A stretch of DNA of 64,000 bases. Origin: AP-15 sp963814865. GTDB lineage: Bacteria > Pseudomonadota > Alphaproteobacteria > ATCC43930 > CGMCC-115725. This document shows positions 27,051 to 36,374 of this stretch, piece by piece; positions within the stretch are counted from its first letter, which is position 1, and the number at the start of each line of letters is the position of its first letter. The notes under the pieces are model-generated. The model made no database searches and was not told where the DNA came from. It worked only from the letters and a program-made list of their open reading frames with translations. A program made the translations under genes and the position numbers. Location of the stretch: positions 62,001-126,000 of the forward strand of contig CAWFEN010000016.1 of the NCBI GenBank assembly GCA_963814865.1. Direction: 5' to 3'.

Positions 27051-27881
27051 TTACCCGCGCGCTGCGGGCTCGGGCCGGCGGGGATAGACCTCGTGGATCA
27101 CATCGTCGAGCCAATGGTCGGACAGCCCCGGCACCAGGCAGATCCCCGCGGTGAGGACCGGCCCGGCGAAATCATAGAGGACGGCGCCGAGCCGCTTTTC
27201 GCCCGGCATCGGCGGCTGCACGTCGCCGACCAGAAAGCTCGATGCGGGCCCCCACAGGTAACGGGTGCCGCCGCGCCGGAAATCATGCGCCTTGTGCAGA
27301 TGGCCGCTGGCGACGAGCGCCGCCGGATGGCGCCGCAGCAGCGCCATCAGCCGGGCGCGCGGCGCCGGCTTCACCGACCAGTATCCGGTATCGCCTTCCT
27401 CGGGGCTGTCGAGAAACAGCGGCTTGTGCAGAAACCACGCGATCTGCCGGCCCTGCGCTTCGCCCATCACCGTGTCGAGCCAGCCGGCCTGCGCCGTCTC
27501 GTCGCCGACGTTGCTGCCGAGAAGCAGCGCGTCCAGCCCGACGAGGCGCCAGCCCGCGACATCCTCGACCCACCAATCCGCGCCGAAATGGGCGCGCCAG
27601 CGCGCCAGGCGCTCGCTATTGACCGGCTGGCGATGGTGACCGGCGTCGCCGACATCGTGATTGCCGGGGATGGCGCGAAACCGCACCCCCAGGCCATGCA
27701 GCAGCCGGGCGGCATAGGCCAGATCCGCCTCGACATCGGCGCCGTCCACCGTCACGTCGCCGGTATGGATCACGAGGTCGGGCCGCTGCGCTGCGATCCA
27801 TTGCGCGAGCGGCGCCCAATTATCGGCGAAATGCGCCTTGCCGGGGCTCAGATGCGTGTCGGAAATCTGGATTATCCGCAT
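27051..27881 (-). CDS. Metallophosphoesterase, CpdA-like cyclic nucleotide phosphodiesterase
   Basis: 276 residues from MRIIQISDTHLSPGK at 27881. The calcineurin-like metal motifs are complete: SDTHLS, HTGDVTVDG, GNHDVGDAG, and SGHLHKAHDF. This arrangement is the class III cAMP phosphodiesterase/glycerophosphodiesterase pattern. It overlaps the HAD hydrolase gene by 10 bases, and the longer upstream frame is out of frame with that gene. Substrate among phosphodiesters is undetermined. Confidence 0.88.
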   Translation of the reverse strand: MRIIQISDTHLSPGKAHFADNWAPLAQWIAAQRPDLVIHTGDVTVDGADVEADLAYAARLLHGLGVRFRAIPGNHDVGDAGHHRQPVNSERLARWRAHFGADWWVEDVAGWRLVGLDALLLGSNVGDETAQAGWLDTVMGEAQGRQIAWFLHKPLFLDSPEEGDTGYWSVKPAPRARLMALLRRHPAALVASGHLHKAHDFRRGGTRYLWGPASSFLVGDVQPPMPGEKRLGAVLYDFAGPVLTAGICLVPGLSDHWLDDVIHEVYPRRPEPAARG

Positions 27882-28582
27882 GGTTCCTCGCAAAGAAACG
27901 CGCCGAGATCGGTCATCCGTGCGAACACCCGCGCGCAGCCGGCGGCCAGCAGCCGCTCGGCGTGGTCGGCCGGGCAATGGCTGCCGCCGCAGAAGCCGAC
28001 GACCGGCATATGCGCGGCGCGTGCCGCCGCGACGCCGGCGATGCTGTCCTCGATGACGAGGCAGCAATCGGGCGGCGCGGCGAGCCGCTCGGCCGCGAAC
28101 AGAAAGAGGTCGGGAGCGGGCTTCCCGGCGGCGACCTGGATGGCGCTGAAGACATGCGGGTCGAAGAAATGCAGCAGCCCGGTCAGCGCCAGCCTCTCGC
28201 GCACCCGGTCGAGATGGCCGTTCGAGGCGACGCAGCGGGCCGCCGGCAGCGCGGCCAGCAGATCGGCGATCCCCGGCATCGGTTTCAGCTCGCGTTCGAG
28301 GGCGAGCGCGGTGCGTGCGCGCATCGCCTCGAAGAACCCGTCCGGCAGTGTCTGCCCGAACCGGGCCTCGACCGCCTCGGTCAGGGTCGCGCGGTTCTTG
28401 CCGAAGCCTAGCGCCAGCGCCTCCTCGGCGGTCGCCGGCAAGTCCGCCTCGGCCAGGCACTCGCCGAGGATGCGCGCGAAGATGACCTCGCTGTCGACGA
28501 GAACGCCGTCGCAATCGAAGATGACGAGGTCGGGCACGTCGAGCCTTTCTCCCGCTTTGCCGGCGGGGACAAATTTCGACAT
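27872..28582 (-). CDS. HAD superfamily hydrolase (phosphoglycolate phosphatase / beta-PGM-like)
   Basis: 236 residues; ATG at 28582 chosen, with an in-frame GTG two codons earlier. Motif I is FDCDGVLVDSE, motif II ASNGHLDRVRERL (SNG), motif III GKPAPDLFL and motif IV IEDSIAGVAAARAAHM. The helical cap between motifs I and II is of the small C1 type. Such enzymes remove phosphate from sugar phosphates or isomerise them. Cotranslated with the phosphodiesterase downstream. Confidence 0.9.
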   Translation of the reverse strand: MSKFVPAGKAGERLDVPDLVIFDCDGVLVDSEVIFARILGECLAEADLPATAEEALALGFGKNRATLTEAVEARFGQTLPDGFFEAMRARTALALERELKPMPGIADLLAALPAARCVASNGHLDRVRERLALTGLLHFFDPHVFSAIQVAAGKPAPDLFLFAAERLAAPPDCCLVIEDSIAGVAAARAAHMPVVGFCGGSHCPADHAERLLAAGCARVFARMTDLGAFLCEEPCG

Positions 28583-28664
28583 CACCACGCCGCTATCGGA
28601 TCGCGTGTGAGCCGGCTCACGATTTTATCCGGTCCGGTGCCGATGCGCGGCGCAGCCGAAGGGG

Positions 28665-29417
28665 TCAGCCGCGGCCGATATAGGGCATCTTGGTCGCCAT
28701 CACGGTCATGAACTGGACATTGGCGGCGAGTGGCAGGGTCGCCATGTAGACGACCCCGCGGGCGACGTGCTCGACATCCATGCGCGGCTCGGCTTCGGTT
28801 CTGCCGGTGGCCTGCAACCGGCCGCGGGCGGTGTCCTCGTTGCGCGTGGTCGCGGCGTTGCCGATGTCGATCTGGCCGCAGGCGATGTCGTATTGCCGGC
28901 CGTCGAGCGACAATGAACGGGTCAGGCCGGTCAGCGCGTGCTTGGTCGCGACATAGGGCGTCGAGTTGCGCCGCGGCACATGCGCCGAGACCGAGCCGTT
29001 GTTGATGATCCGCCCGCCCTGCGGAACCTGCGTCTTCATCATGCGGAAGGCGTGCTGCGCGCACAGGAACGAGCCGGTCAGGTTGACCGCGACGACGTTC
29101 GCCCACTGCTCGTAGGTCAGGTCCTCGAACGGGATGCCGCGGGTGCTGATGCCGGCATTGTTGAACAGCAGATCGACGCGGCCATAGGTTTCTTTGACCC
29201 GGTCGAACAATGCGGCGATCTGCGCCGGATCGGAGACGTCGGTCGGCACCACCAGGGTGCGCGGCGATTTGGCCAACGCCGCGGTTTCCTCGAGCATTTC
29301 GCGACGGCGGCCGGCCAGCACCGCGGTGAACCCGGCGTCGACCAGAGCCAGTGCCGAGGCGCGGCCGATGCCGCTGCCGGCGCCGGTGACGACGGCGATT
29401 TTGGCGGGTGTATCCAT
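28665..29417 (-). CDS. Short-chain dehydrogenase/reductase
   Basis: 250 residues from MDTPAKIAVVTGAGSGIGRA at 29417. TGAGSGIG (cofactor), NNAGIS, catalytic Ser in NNGSVSAH and the Y-V-A-T-K active-site pair are all present. An Arg-Arg after the second strand (LAGRRREML) suggests NADP(H) preference. It lies 20 bases downstream of the pyridoxal kinase gene on the same strand. Substrate unknown. Confidence 0.93.
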   Translation of the reverse strand: MDTPAKIAVVTGAGSGIGRASALALVDAGFTAVLAGRRREMLEETAALAKSPRTLVVPTDVSDPAQIAALFDRVKETYGRVDLLFNNAGISTRGIPFEDLTYEQWANVVAVNLTGSFLCAQHAFRMMKTQVPQGGRIINNGSVSAHVPRRNSTPYVATKHALTGLTRSLSLDGRQYDIACGQIDIGNAATTRNEDTARGRLQATGRTEAEPRMDVEHVARGVVYMATLPLAANVQFMTVMATKMPYIGRG

Positions 29418-29437
29418 GTTGCGATCCCTCTCCGGTT

Positions 29438-30280
29438 CTACAATTTCCATGGCATGATCGTCCGGCTGGGGGCGACCAGTTCGTCCTGCGCCGCGACCAG
29501 CGCCAGTTCGCCGCCGCCCGCGTGCATCGTCGCTTCGATCACGCCCCAGATCGCGGCGATCGTCGCGGCGAGCGCCTCGGGTACGGCCTTGCCTCTGAGC
29601 AGCCAGCCGAGAAAGAGGGCGGCGACCGCATCGCCGCAGCCGGTCGCCTCGATCGGCAGGCGCGGCGTTGCGACCGCCCAGATGCCGCCGGGCCCGGCGG
29701 CGAGCGCGGCGATTTGGTCGGCATCGGGTTCGAGGCTGGTCACGAGGACGATCTGCGGCCCCCGGCGGCGCAGCATTTCGGCGGCGGCGCCGGCTTGCGC
29801 GAGCGTCCCGATCCGGCTGCCGGTCAGCCATTCCAATTCGAAGCGGTTCGGGGTCGCGATGTCGGAAGCAGCGAGCGCCTGGTCGCGGTAGAATTCGGGG
29901 ATGCCGGCGCGGACATAGCAGCCGGGTCCGAAATCGCCCATGACCGGGTCGCAGCAATAGAGCGCCCGCGGGTTCGCCCGCTTGGTCCTCGTCACGATGT
30001 CGAGCAGCACCGGGGCGATCTCCCTGTCGCCGAGATAGCCCGACAGCACCGCGTCGCAGCGCGGCAGGACTCCCAATTCGGCGATGCCTTCAAACAATCC
30101 CGCGATCTCGCTCGCCGGCACCGCGCCGCCGCGCCATTTGCCGTAGCCCGTATGGTTGGAGAAGGCGACGGTGTTGAGCGACCAGGTCTCGCATCCCAGC
30201 CGCTGCAACGTGAACAATGCCGCATTGTTGCCGACATTGCCGCAGGCGACCCAGGACTGCACCGAAAGGACTGTCGGCAT
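29438..30280 (-). CDS. pdxY: Pyridoxal kinase
   Basis: 280 residues of the ribokinase fold with PdxY features: CGNVGNNAALFTLQRLG at the N-terminus, SGYLGDRE, the DPVMGD block, NRFELEWLTG and the anion-hole ATGCGDAVAALFLGW. The enzyme phosphorylates pyridoxal to PLP in the salvage pathway. It begins one base after the stop of the small membrane protein gene upstream and continues into the SDR, giving a minus-strand operon of three. Confidence 0.93.
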   Translation of the reverse strand: MPTVLSVQSWVACGNVGNNAALFTLQRLGCETWSLNTVAFSNHTGYGKWRGGAVPASEIAGLFEGIAELGVLPRCDAVLSGYLGDREIAPVLLDIVTRTKRANPRALYCCDPVMGDFGPGCYVRAGIPEFYRDQALAASDIATPNRFELEWLTGSRIGTLAQAGAAAEMLRRRGPQIVLVTSLEPDADQIAALAAGPGGIWAVATPRLPIEATGCGDAVAALFLGWLLRGKAVPEALAATIAAIWGVIEATMHAGGGELALVAAQDELVAPSRTIMPWKL

Positions 30281-30281
30281 C

Positions 30282-30725
30282 TCAGGGCCGGCCCCGGTCG
30301 ATGCGGTCGAACACGCGCTTGATGTCGAGGAAGATGATCACGCTGCTGATGACGAAGAGCCCGATCCCGGCCGTGTGCAGGCTGCTGCCATATTCCCAGG
30401 CATGAGCAAGGAGCAGTCCGGCAAACCCGATGATTGTGAAAAGCGGGATCGCCACGGCGAGGCTCTTCATGTCGTCCACGAACAAGAAGCTGCTGCGGTC
30501 CGAGGCGCCGCCGTCGAGCCGGTGCTTCAGCCGCAGAAAGGCGAAGGCGATCGCCGCGAGGCTCAACAGCAGGCCGCAGGCGTAATCGCCAGGCCCGATG
30601 CCTGTGCTGGCGAAGAACGCGCCGATCACCGCGAGCACGCCGAGAACCACGAGCTGGACCCAGAACCCGAGCCACGACCAGAACCCCTGTTCTGCGTGCT
30701 CGGATATCCGGCTGGTCTCGTCCAT
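30282..30725 (-). CDS. Small four-helix membrane protein, unknown
   Basis: 147 residues from MDETSRISEHAEQGFW at 30725; the open frame extends to 30818 but overlaps the divergent lyase gene start. Four hydrophobic segments (VQLVVLGVLAVIGAFF, LLLSLAAIAFAFL, VAIPLFTIIGFAGLLLAHA, TAGIGLFVISSVIIFLDI) alternate with charged loops. No family recognised. It directly precedes pdxY with a one-base gap. Confidence 0.7.
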   Translation of the reverse strand: MDETSRISEHAEQGFWSWLGFWVQLVVLGVLAVIGAFFASTGIGPGDYACGLLLSLAAIAFAFLRLKHRLDGGASDRSSFLFVDDMKSLAVAIPLFTIIGFAGLLLAHAWEYGSSLHTAGIGLFVISSVIIFLDIKRVFDRIDRGRP

Positions 30726-30807
30726 GCCCCGTCTCCTCCGACCCGCGGCGCTGGAGCCGATTTCCGGCGTGGTGTCCGCTGCCGCTGATATAGTCGATGG
30801 AACGCCG

Positions 30808-31731
30808 ATGCCCGCCATGATTCGCCCGCGCCGCTCTGTCCTTTATATCCCCGGTTCGAACCCGCGGGCATTGGAGAAGGCGCGCAGCCTGCCGGCGGAC
30901 GGGTTGATTTTCGATCTCGAGGATGCGGTGGCGCCGGCGGCGAAGGAGCGGGCGCGGTCGATCGTCGCGGCGGCGCTGGCCGCCACCGGACAAACCCCTG
31001 CCGGATACGGCATGCGCGAGCGAGTGCTGCGCGTCAACGCGCTCGACACGCCTTGGGGCGAGTCCGATCTCGCCGCGGCGGCGGCAATGCCGATCGAGGC
31101 GGTATTGCTGCCCAAGGTCGAGAGCGCCGAGACGGTGCGGGCGGCGGTGGCGCTGCTCGATAGGCTGGCGGCGCCGGAACGGCTGGCGGTCTGGTGCATG
31201 CTCGAAACCCCGCTCGGCATTCTCAATGCGCGCGAGATCGCGGCGGCGAGCCCGCGGCTCGAAGCGCTCGTCCTCGGCACCTCCGACCTGACCAAGGATC
31301 TGCATGCGCGCCACACGCGCGACCGGTTGCCGCTCGTCACCGCACTCGGCCTGGCGCTGCTCGCCGCCCGCGCCTATGGGCTGGCGATCCTCGACGGCGT
31401 CGAGCTCGACCTCGCCGACGACGAGGGCTTCGCGGCGTCCTGCCGGCAGGGCCGCGAACTCGGCTTCGACGGCAAGACCCTGATCCATCCGAAGCAGATC
31501 GCGGCGGCCAACCTTGCTTTTGCGCCGAGCCCGGAGGAGATCGCCCGGTCGCGCCGCATCGTCGCGGCGCATGCCGAGGCGGCCGCCGCCGGCAAAGGCG
31601 TCGTGGTGGTGGACGGCAGGGTCGTCGAAAACCTGCACGTCGCCGATGCGCGCCGGCTGCTCGCGGTCGCCGCTGCGATCGAACGAGCAGCGGCGGGCGA
31701 CGAAGAGCAGCCCCGCACCGGGCTCCGTTGA
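30808..31731 (+). CDS. HpcH/HpaI aldolase / citrate lyase beta-like (CitE/Mcl family)
   Basis: 307 residues. RRSVLYIPGSNPRALEKA, the Mg site residues in LIFDLEDAVAP and WCMLETPLGILNAREIA, LGTSDLTKDL and GKTLIHPKQI identify the CitE-like TIM-barrel family: citrate lyase beta, malyl-CoA or (S)-citramalyl-CoA lyases. A second ATG at 30817 (MIRPRRS) is an equally good start. It lies 99 bases upstream of sdhC on the same strand, which would fit organic-acid metabolism. No citrate lyase alpha/gamma gene is nearby, so a CoA-ester lyase is more likely. Confidence 0.88.
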   Translation: MPAMIRPRRSVLYIPGSNPRALEKARSLPADGLIFDLEDAVAPAAKERARSIVAAALAATGQTPAGYGMRERVLRVNALDTPWGESDLAAAAAMPIEAVLLPKVESAETVRAAVALLDRLAAPERLAVWCMLETPLGILNAREIAAASPRLEALVLGTSDLTKDLHARHTRDRLPLVTALGLALLAARAYGLAILDGVELDLADDEGFAASCRQGRELGFDGKTLIHPKQIAAANLAFAPSPEEIARSRRIVAAHAEAAAAGKGVVVVDGRVVENLHVADARRLLAVAAAIERAAAGDEEQPRTGLR

Positions 31732-31830
31732 CACTCCCCGGCACGGGGTCTAATGCACTTCCGCGCCGCCTGCCGGTTGCCGTGCGGTTGCCGGGTTCGC
31801 CGAGGATGCCACTGCTGGGATTGCTTCAGG

Positions 31831-32223
31831 ATGGATTCCGCCGACCGGCCGCTATCGCCGCACCTTCAGATCTATCGCTGGCAACTCACCTCGGTCCTGT
31901 CGATCCTGCACCGGGCTGCCGGCGTGGCGCTGAGCCTGGGCGCGATCCTCCTGGTGTGGTGGCTCGTCGCCGCCGCGAGCGGGCCCGACGCCTATGACCG
32001 GGTCGAGGGCTTTCTCGGCTCGTGGCTCGGGCTCGTTCTGCTGCTCGGCTGGACGGCGGCGCTGTTCTATCACTTGTGCAACGGCATCCGGCATCTGGTC
32101 TGGGATACCGGCCACGCGCTCGATCTCCGATCGACTTATGTCGGCGGCTGGCTCGTCGTCGCGGCGGCGGCGGCGCTGACCCTCGTCGCCTGGGTCGCCG
32201 GGATCTCGCGCTGGGTCTCCTGA
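31831..32223 (+). CDS. sdhC: Succinate dehydrogenase cytochrome b556 subunit
   Basis: 130 residues from MDSADRPLSPHLQIYRW at 31831, the conserved SdhC opening. SILHRAAGVALSLG starts the first of three membrane helices, and YHLCNGIRHLVWDTGH contains the heme b His ligand. It anchors complex II in the inner membrane with SdhD. First gene of sdhCDAB. Confidence 0.95.
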   Translation: MDSADRPLSPHLQIYRWQLTSVLSILHRAAGVALSLGAILLVWWLVAAASGPDAYDRVEGFLGSWLGLVLLLGWTAALFYHLCNGIRHLVWDTGHALDLRSTYVGGWLVVAAAAALTLVAWVAGISRWVS

Positions 32224-32224
32224 C

Positions 32225-32620
32225 ATGGCGGCATCGCGGATGCGTTCGCCGCTCGGCCGAGCGGCCGGGCTCGGTTCGGCCAAGGAGGGGGTCGAGCATT
32301 GGTGGCTTCAGCGCGTCACCGCGGTGGCGCTCGTGCCGCTGGCATTGTGGTTCGTCGCCGTCGTCATCGGGCTCGCCGGCGCCGATCGCGACACGGTGCA
32401 GGATTGGGTCGGCCGCCCGCTGGCGGGAACCCTGCTGGTCCTGCTGCTGATTGCGACCTTCTACCACATGTCGCTCGGGCTGCAGGTCGTGATCGAGGAT
32501 TACGTCCATGGCGAACTCGCCAGGCTGGGCCTCGTGATTGTCGTCCGCCTGGGCTGTATCGCCCTCGCCGTCGCCGGCATCTTCGCCGTGCTCAGCATGG
32601 CGCTCGGCGCGGCGAGCTGA
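32225..32620 (+). CDS. sdhD: Succinate dehydrogenase membrane anchor subunit
   Basis: 131 residues. EGVEHWWLQRVTAVALVPLALW starts helix 1, and TFYHMSLGLQVVIEDYVHG carries the second heme axial His and the quinone-site neighbourhood. Three helices in total. It begins one base after the sdhC stop. Confidence 0.94.
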   Translation: MAASRMRSPLGRAAGLGSAKEGVEHWWLQRVTAVALVPLALWFVAVVIGLAGADRDTVQDWVGRPLAGTLLVLLLIATFYHMSLGLQVVIEDYVHGELARLGLVIVVRLGCIALAVAGIFAVLSMALGAAS

Positions 32621-32634
32621 TCGGGAGCCGCGCG

Positions 32635-34428
32635 ATGCCGCCCGCCTACACGATCATCGATCACGTCTATGACGTCGTCGTCGTCGGCGCCGGCGGCGCC
32701 GGGCTGCGCGCGACCCTCGGCATGACCATGGCGGGGCTGAAGACCGCCTGCGTCAGCAAGGTGTTTCCGACCCGCAGCCACACCGTCGCGGCGCAAGGCG
32801 GCATCAGCGCGGCGCTCGGCAACATGGGCGAGGACGATTGGCGCTGGCACATGTACGACACGGTCAAGGGCTCGGACTGGCTCGGCGACCAGGACGCGAT
32901 CGAGTACATGTGCCGCAAGGCCATGCCAGCGGTCATCGAGCTCGAGCATTTCGGCGTGCCGTTCTCGCGCACCGAGGACGGGCGGATCTATCAGCGCCCG
33001 TTCGGCGGCCACATGATGGATTACGGCGAAGGCGACCCGGCCAAGCGCGCCTGCGCCGCCGCCGACCGCACCGGGCATGCGATCATCCACACGCTCTATC
33101 AGCAATGCCTGCGCAACCACGCCGAATTCTTCGTCGAATATTTTGCCCTCGACCTGATCATCGACGAGGAAGGCGCCTGCCGCGGCGTCATGGCGTGGTG
33201 CCTGGAAGACGGCACCCTCCACCGCTTTCGCGCCCATATCGTGGTCCTCGCGACCGGCGGATACGGCCGCGCCTATTTCTCCTGCACCTCGGCCCATACC
33301 TGCACCGGCGACGGCAATGCGATGGTGCTGCGCGCCGGCTTGCCGCTGCAGGACATGGAGTTCATCCAGTTCCATCCGACCGGCATCTATGGCGCCGGCT
33401 GCCTGATCACCGAGGGCGCGCGCGGCGAGGGCGGCTATCTGACCAATGCCGAAGGCGAGCGCTTCATGGAACGCTATGCCCCGCACGCCAAGGATCTGGC
33501 CTCGCGCGACGTCGTCAGCCGCGCGATGACGATCGAGATCCGCGAGGGCCGCGGCTGCGGGCCGCACAAGGACCATATCCTGCTGCACCTCGAACATCTG
33601 CTGCCCGAGGTGCTGCACCAGCGGCTGCCCGGCATTTCCGAGACCGCGAGGATCTTCTCGGGCGTCGATGTGACGCGCGAGCCGATCCCGGTGCTGCCGA
33701 CCGTGCATTACAATATGGGCGGCATTCCGACGAACTATCACGGCGAGGTGCTGCGGCCGACCGCGACCGACCCGGATGCGACCGTTCCGGGGCTGATGGC
33801 GATCGGCGAGGCGGCCTGCGTCTCGGTGCACGGCGCCAATCGGCTCGGCTGCAATTCGCTGCTCGACATCGTCGTGTTCGGCCGCGCCGCCGCCCTGCGC
33901 GCCGCCGAGCTGGTGCGCCCCGGCATGCCGCACAAACCCCTGTCGAGCGCCGCCGGCGAGGAGGCGGTCGCGCGGCTCGACGCCGTGCGGCATGCCAAGG
34001 GCGCGCGCAAGACCGGCGAGATCCGCCTCGACATGCAGCGCGTCATGCAGAGCAACTGCGCCGTCTTCCGCACCGCCGAGGTGCTCGAGGAAGGGGTCGG
34101 CAAGATCGATCGGGTGGCGAGCGGCTTTGCCGATCTCGGCATCTCCGACCGCTCGATGATCTGGAACAGCGACCTCGCCGAGGCGCTCGAGCTCGAAAAC
34201 CTGCTGGCGCAGGCGGTGGTGGCGCTGCATTCGGCCAAGAACCGCACCGAAAGCCGCGGCGCCCATGCGCGCGAGGACTATCCCGAGCGCGACGACCGGA
34301 ACTGGCTCAAGCACACGATCGTCTGGCTCGACGGCGACGGCGCGGTCAAGATCGGCTATCGGCCGGTTCATCTCTTCACCCTGTCGAACGAGGTGCAGAG
34401 CTTCCCGCCCAAGGCGCGCGTCTACTGA
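32635..34428 (+). CDS. sdhA: Succinate dehydrogenase flavoprotein subunit
   Basis: 597 residues from MPPAYTIIDHVYDVVVVGAG at 32635. The FAD dinucleotide motif is VVVVGAGGAGLRATLG, covalent FAD attaches at the His in TRSHTVAAQGG, and the substrate loop and active site (HTCTGDGNAMVLRAG, QFHPTGIYGAG, GEGGYLTN, HYNMGGIPTN) are intact, as is the C-terminal KHTIVWLDGDG. It oxidises succinate in the TCA cycle. Confidence 0.98.
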   Translation: MPPAYTIIDHVYDVVVVGAGGAGLRATLGMTMAGLKTACVSKVFPTRSHTVAAQGGISAALGNMGEDDWRWHMYDTVKGSDWLGDQDAIEYMCRKAMPAVIELEHFGVPFSRTEDGRIYQRPFGGHMMDYGEGDPAKRACAAADRTGHAIIHTLYQQCLRNHAEFFVEYFALDLIIDEEGACRGVMAWCLEDGTLHRFRAHIVVLATGGYGRAYFSCTSAHTCTGDGNAMVLRAGLPLQDMEFIQFHPTGIYGAGCLITEGARGEGGYLTNAEGERFMERYAPHAKDLASRDVVSRAMTIEIREGRGCGPHKDHILLHLEHLLPEVLHQRLPGISETARIFSGVDVTREPIPVLPTVHYNMGGIPTNYHGEVLRPTATDPDATVPGLMAIGEAACVSVHGANRLGCNSLLDIVVFGRAAALRAAELVRPGMPHKPLSSAAGEEAVARLDAVRHAKGARKTGEIRLDMQRVMQSNCAVFRTAEVLEEGVGKIDRVASGFADLGISDRSMIWNSDLAEALELENLLAQAVVALHSAKNRTESRGAHAREDYPERDDRNWLKHTIVWLDGDGAVKIGYRPVHLFTLSNEVQSFPPKARVY

Positions 34429-34437
34429 GGACGACCG

Positions 34438-35217
34438 ATGGCCGAATTCACCCTGCCGGCGAACTCGAAGGTCGGCGCCGGCAAGAGCGTTCCGGCGCCG
34501 GCGAATGCCAGGCGGGTGCGCGAGTTCCGGATCTATCGCTGGAACCCGGACGACGGCAGAAACCCGGTCGTCGACACCTACGACATCGATCTCGACGCCT
34601 GCGGCCCGATGGTCCTCGACGCGCTGATCAAGATCAAGAACGAGATCGACACGACGTTGACCTTCCGCCGCTCGTGCCGCGAAGGCGTGTGCGGCTCCTG
34701 CGCGATGAACATCGACGGCGTCAACACGCTCGCCTGCATCAAGGCGATCGACGACATCAAGGGCGAGGTGCGGATCTATCCGCTGCCGCATCTGCCGGTG
34801 GTCAAGGATCTGGTCGGCGACCAGACGCACATCTATGCGCAATACCGCTCGATCGAGCCGTGGCTGCAGAGCGCGAGCCCGCCGCCGCCCGACCGCGAGC
34901 GGCTGCAATCGGTGGCGGAGCGCGACAAGCTCGACGGGCTGTGGGAATGCATCCTGTGCTTTTGCTGCACCACCGCCTGCCCGAGCTATTGGTGGAACGG
35001 CGAGCGCTATCTCGGCCCCGCCGTGCTGCTGCAAGCCTATCGCTGGATCGCCGACAGCCGCGACGAGGCGACCGGCGAGCGGCTCGACGCGCTCGAGGAC
35101 CCGTTCCGCCTCTATCGCTGCCACACCATCATGAACTGCACCCGCACCTGCCCGAAAGGCCTGAACCCGGCCAAGGCGATCGCCGAGATCAAGAAGCTGA
35201 TGGTGCTGCGCCGCTGA
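34438..35217 (+). CDS. sdhB: Succinate dehydrogenase iron-sulfur subunit
   Basis: 259 residues. [2Fe-2S] ligands are in CREGVCGSCAMNIDG with a further Cys in LACI. [4Fe-4S] and [3Fe-4S] ligands are in CILCFCCTTACPSYWW and CHTIMNCTRTCPKGLNP. Electrons pass from SdhA through these clusters to quinone at SdhCD. Last gene of the sdh operon; a nucleoside hydrolase starts 7 bases later. Confidence 0.98.
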   Translation: MAEFTLPANSKVGAGKSVPAPANARRVREFRIYRWNPDDGRNPVVDTYDIDLDACGPMVLDALIKIKNEIDTTLTFRRSCREGVCGSCAMNIDGVNTLACIKAIDDIKGEVRIYPLPHLPVVKDLVGDQTHIYAQYRSIEPWLQSASPPPPDRERLQSVAERDKLDGLWECILCFCCTTACPSYWWNGERYLGPAVLLQAYRWIADSRDEATGERLDALEDPFRLYRCHTIMNCTRTCPKGLNPAKAIAEIKKLMVLRR

Positions 35218-35224
35218 GCCGCAT

Positions 35225-36166
35225 ATGCCGCGCCGGATCATCATCGATACCGATCCCGGCATCGACGATGCCGTTGCGATCCTGCTGGCGATCTCGGCGC
35301 CCGAGGAACTGGAGGTCCTCGGCATTGTCGCGGTCGCCGGCAACCTGCCGCTCGCGCAGACCGCGCGCAATGCGCGCCAAATCTGCGAATTGGCGGGGCG
35401 CGCCGATGTCCCGGTCTATGCCGGCTGCGCCCGGCCGATGCTGCGGCCGCCGGCCGCGGCCGGCCATATCCATGCGGCGGGCGGGCTCGGCGGTCTGGCA
35501 TTGCCCGAGCCGGCCATGCCGCTGCAGCAGCAGCATGGCGTCGACTTCCTGATCGAGACCCTGCTTCGCGCCGAGGCGGCAACGGTCACCTTATGCGCCC
35601 TGGGACCCTTGACCGATATCGGCATGGCGCTGGTCAAGGCGCCGGAAATCGCCGGCCGGGTGCAGGAATTGGTGGTCATGGGCGGGGCCGGCTTCGAGCT
35701 CGGCAATGTGACCCCTGCAGCCGAATTCAACATTCATGTCGATCCGCACGCGGCCCGGCTCGTCGCCGAGAGCGGCATTCCGATCACGATGATCCCGCTC
35801 GACGTCACCCATCAGGTGCTGTCCACGCCGCCGCGGATCGCCGTGCTCGGTGCTCTCGACAATCGCTGCGGCCCGGCTGTCGCTTCGTTGCTCGCCGCTT
35901 TCGAGGAAACGCGCACCGGAAAATTCGGGCCGCGCGGCATGGCGCTGCACGACCCCTGCGTGATCGCCTATCTGCTGTGCCCGGATCTGTTCCAAGGCCG
36001 CGAGGTCAATGTCGCGATCGAGACCGAAAGTGCGCTGACCCTGGGCATGACGGTCGTCGATTGGTGGGGCGTCACCGGCCGCAAGGCCAACGCCCGGTTC
36101 ATGACGATGGTCGATGCCGATGGGGTTTACGCGCTTCTGGCCGAGAGGCTGTCACGCCTGCCTTGA
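35225..36166 (+). CDS. Inosine/uridine-preferring nucleoside hydrolase
   Basis: 313 residues. The Ca-binding signature DTDPGIDDAVAILLA opens the protein; VTLCALGPLTDIGMAL, VMGGAGFELGNVTPAAEFNI and a C-terminal VDWWGVTG block follow. The enzyme splits nucleosides to base and ribose. It starts 7 bases after sdhB, so it is probably read through from the sdh transcript, an uncommon partner for complex II. Confidence 0.95.
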   Translation: MPRRIIIDTDPGIDDAVAILLAISAPEELEVLGIVAVAGNLPLAQTARNARQICELAGRADVPVYAGCARPMLRPPAAAGHIHAAGGLGGLALPEPAMPLQQQHGVDFLIETLLRAEAATVTLCALGPLTDIGMALVKAPEIAGRVQELVVMGGAGFELGNVTPAAEFNIHVDPHAARLVAESGIPITMIPLDVTHQVLSTPPRIAVLGALDNRCGPAVASLLAAFEETRTGKFGPRGMALHDPCVIAYLLCPDLFQGREVNVAIETESALTLGMTVVDWWGVTGRKANARFMTMVDADGVYALLAERLSRLP

Positions 36167-36374
36167 TCCCGGCCTAGTAAACGGTTCGGTCAAAATTTGT
36201 TGCTTAAAGTTACAATTGGTTACGATTTCATCGTTAATGAGAGTTACTCGCAAATTTTCGCGACAATTTCGTTACCAACAGAAGAATTTTTTCGGATTCT
36301 CAGCGATATACGCTTGCAGCTCTCGGCGACGGGTGAGATTTTGATGGTCTATCATCGTTAACGGGGGCGCAATT
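36167..36374 (+). promoter_or_regulatory. AT-rich leader of the PEP-CTERM gene
   Basis: The 208 bases between the nucleoside hydrolase and the PEP-CTERM gene are markedly AT-richer than the flanks and carry no ORF. A 10-base direct repeat TCATCGTTAA occurs at 36228-36237 and 36352-36361. I looked for a -24/-12 sigma-54 pair with correct GG/GC spacing and found none, so this gene may be controlled differently from the second PEP-CTERM gene. Promoter function is inferred from composition and position. Confidence 0.5.

Noticed and set aside
32500..35370. 956-codon open frame on the minus strand
   Set aside because: It is exactly antisense to sdhA and sdhB, which have complete catalytic motifs; long antisense frames are expected at this GC content.
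36167..36374. Sigma-54 promoter for the first PEP-CTERM gene
   Set aside because: GG and GC pairs are present only at 12-base spacing (GGTCAAAATTTGTTGC), which does not fit the required ten bases.
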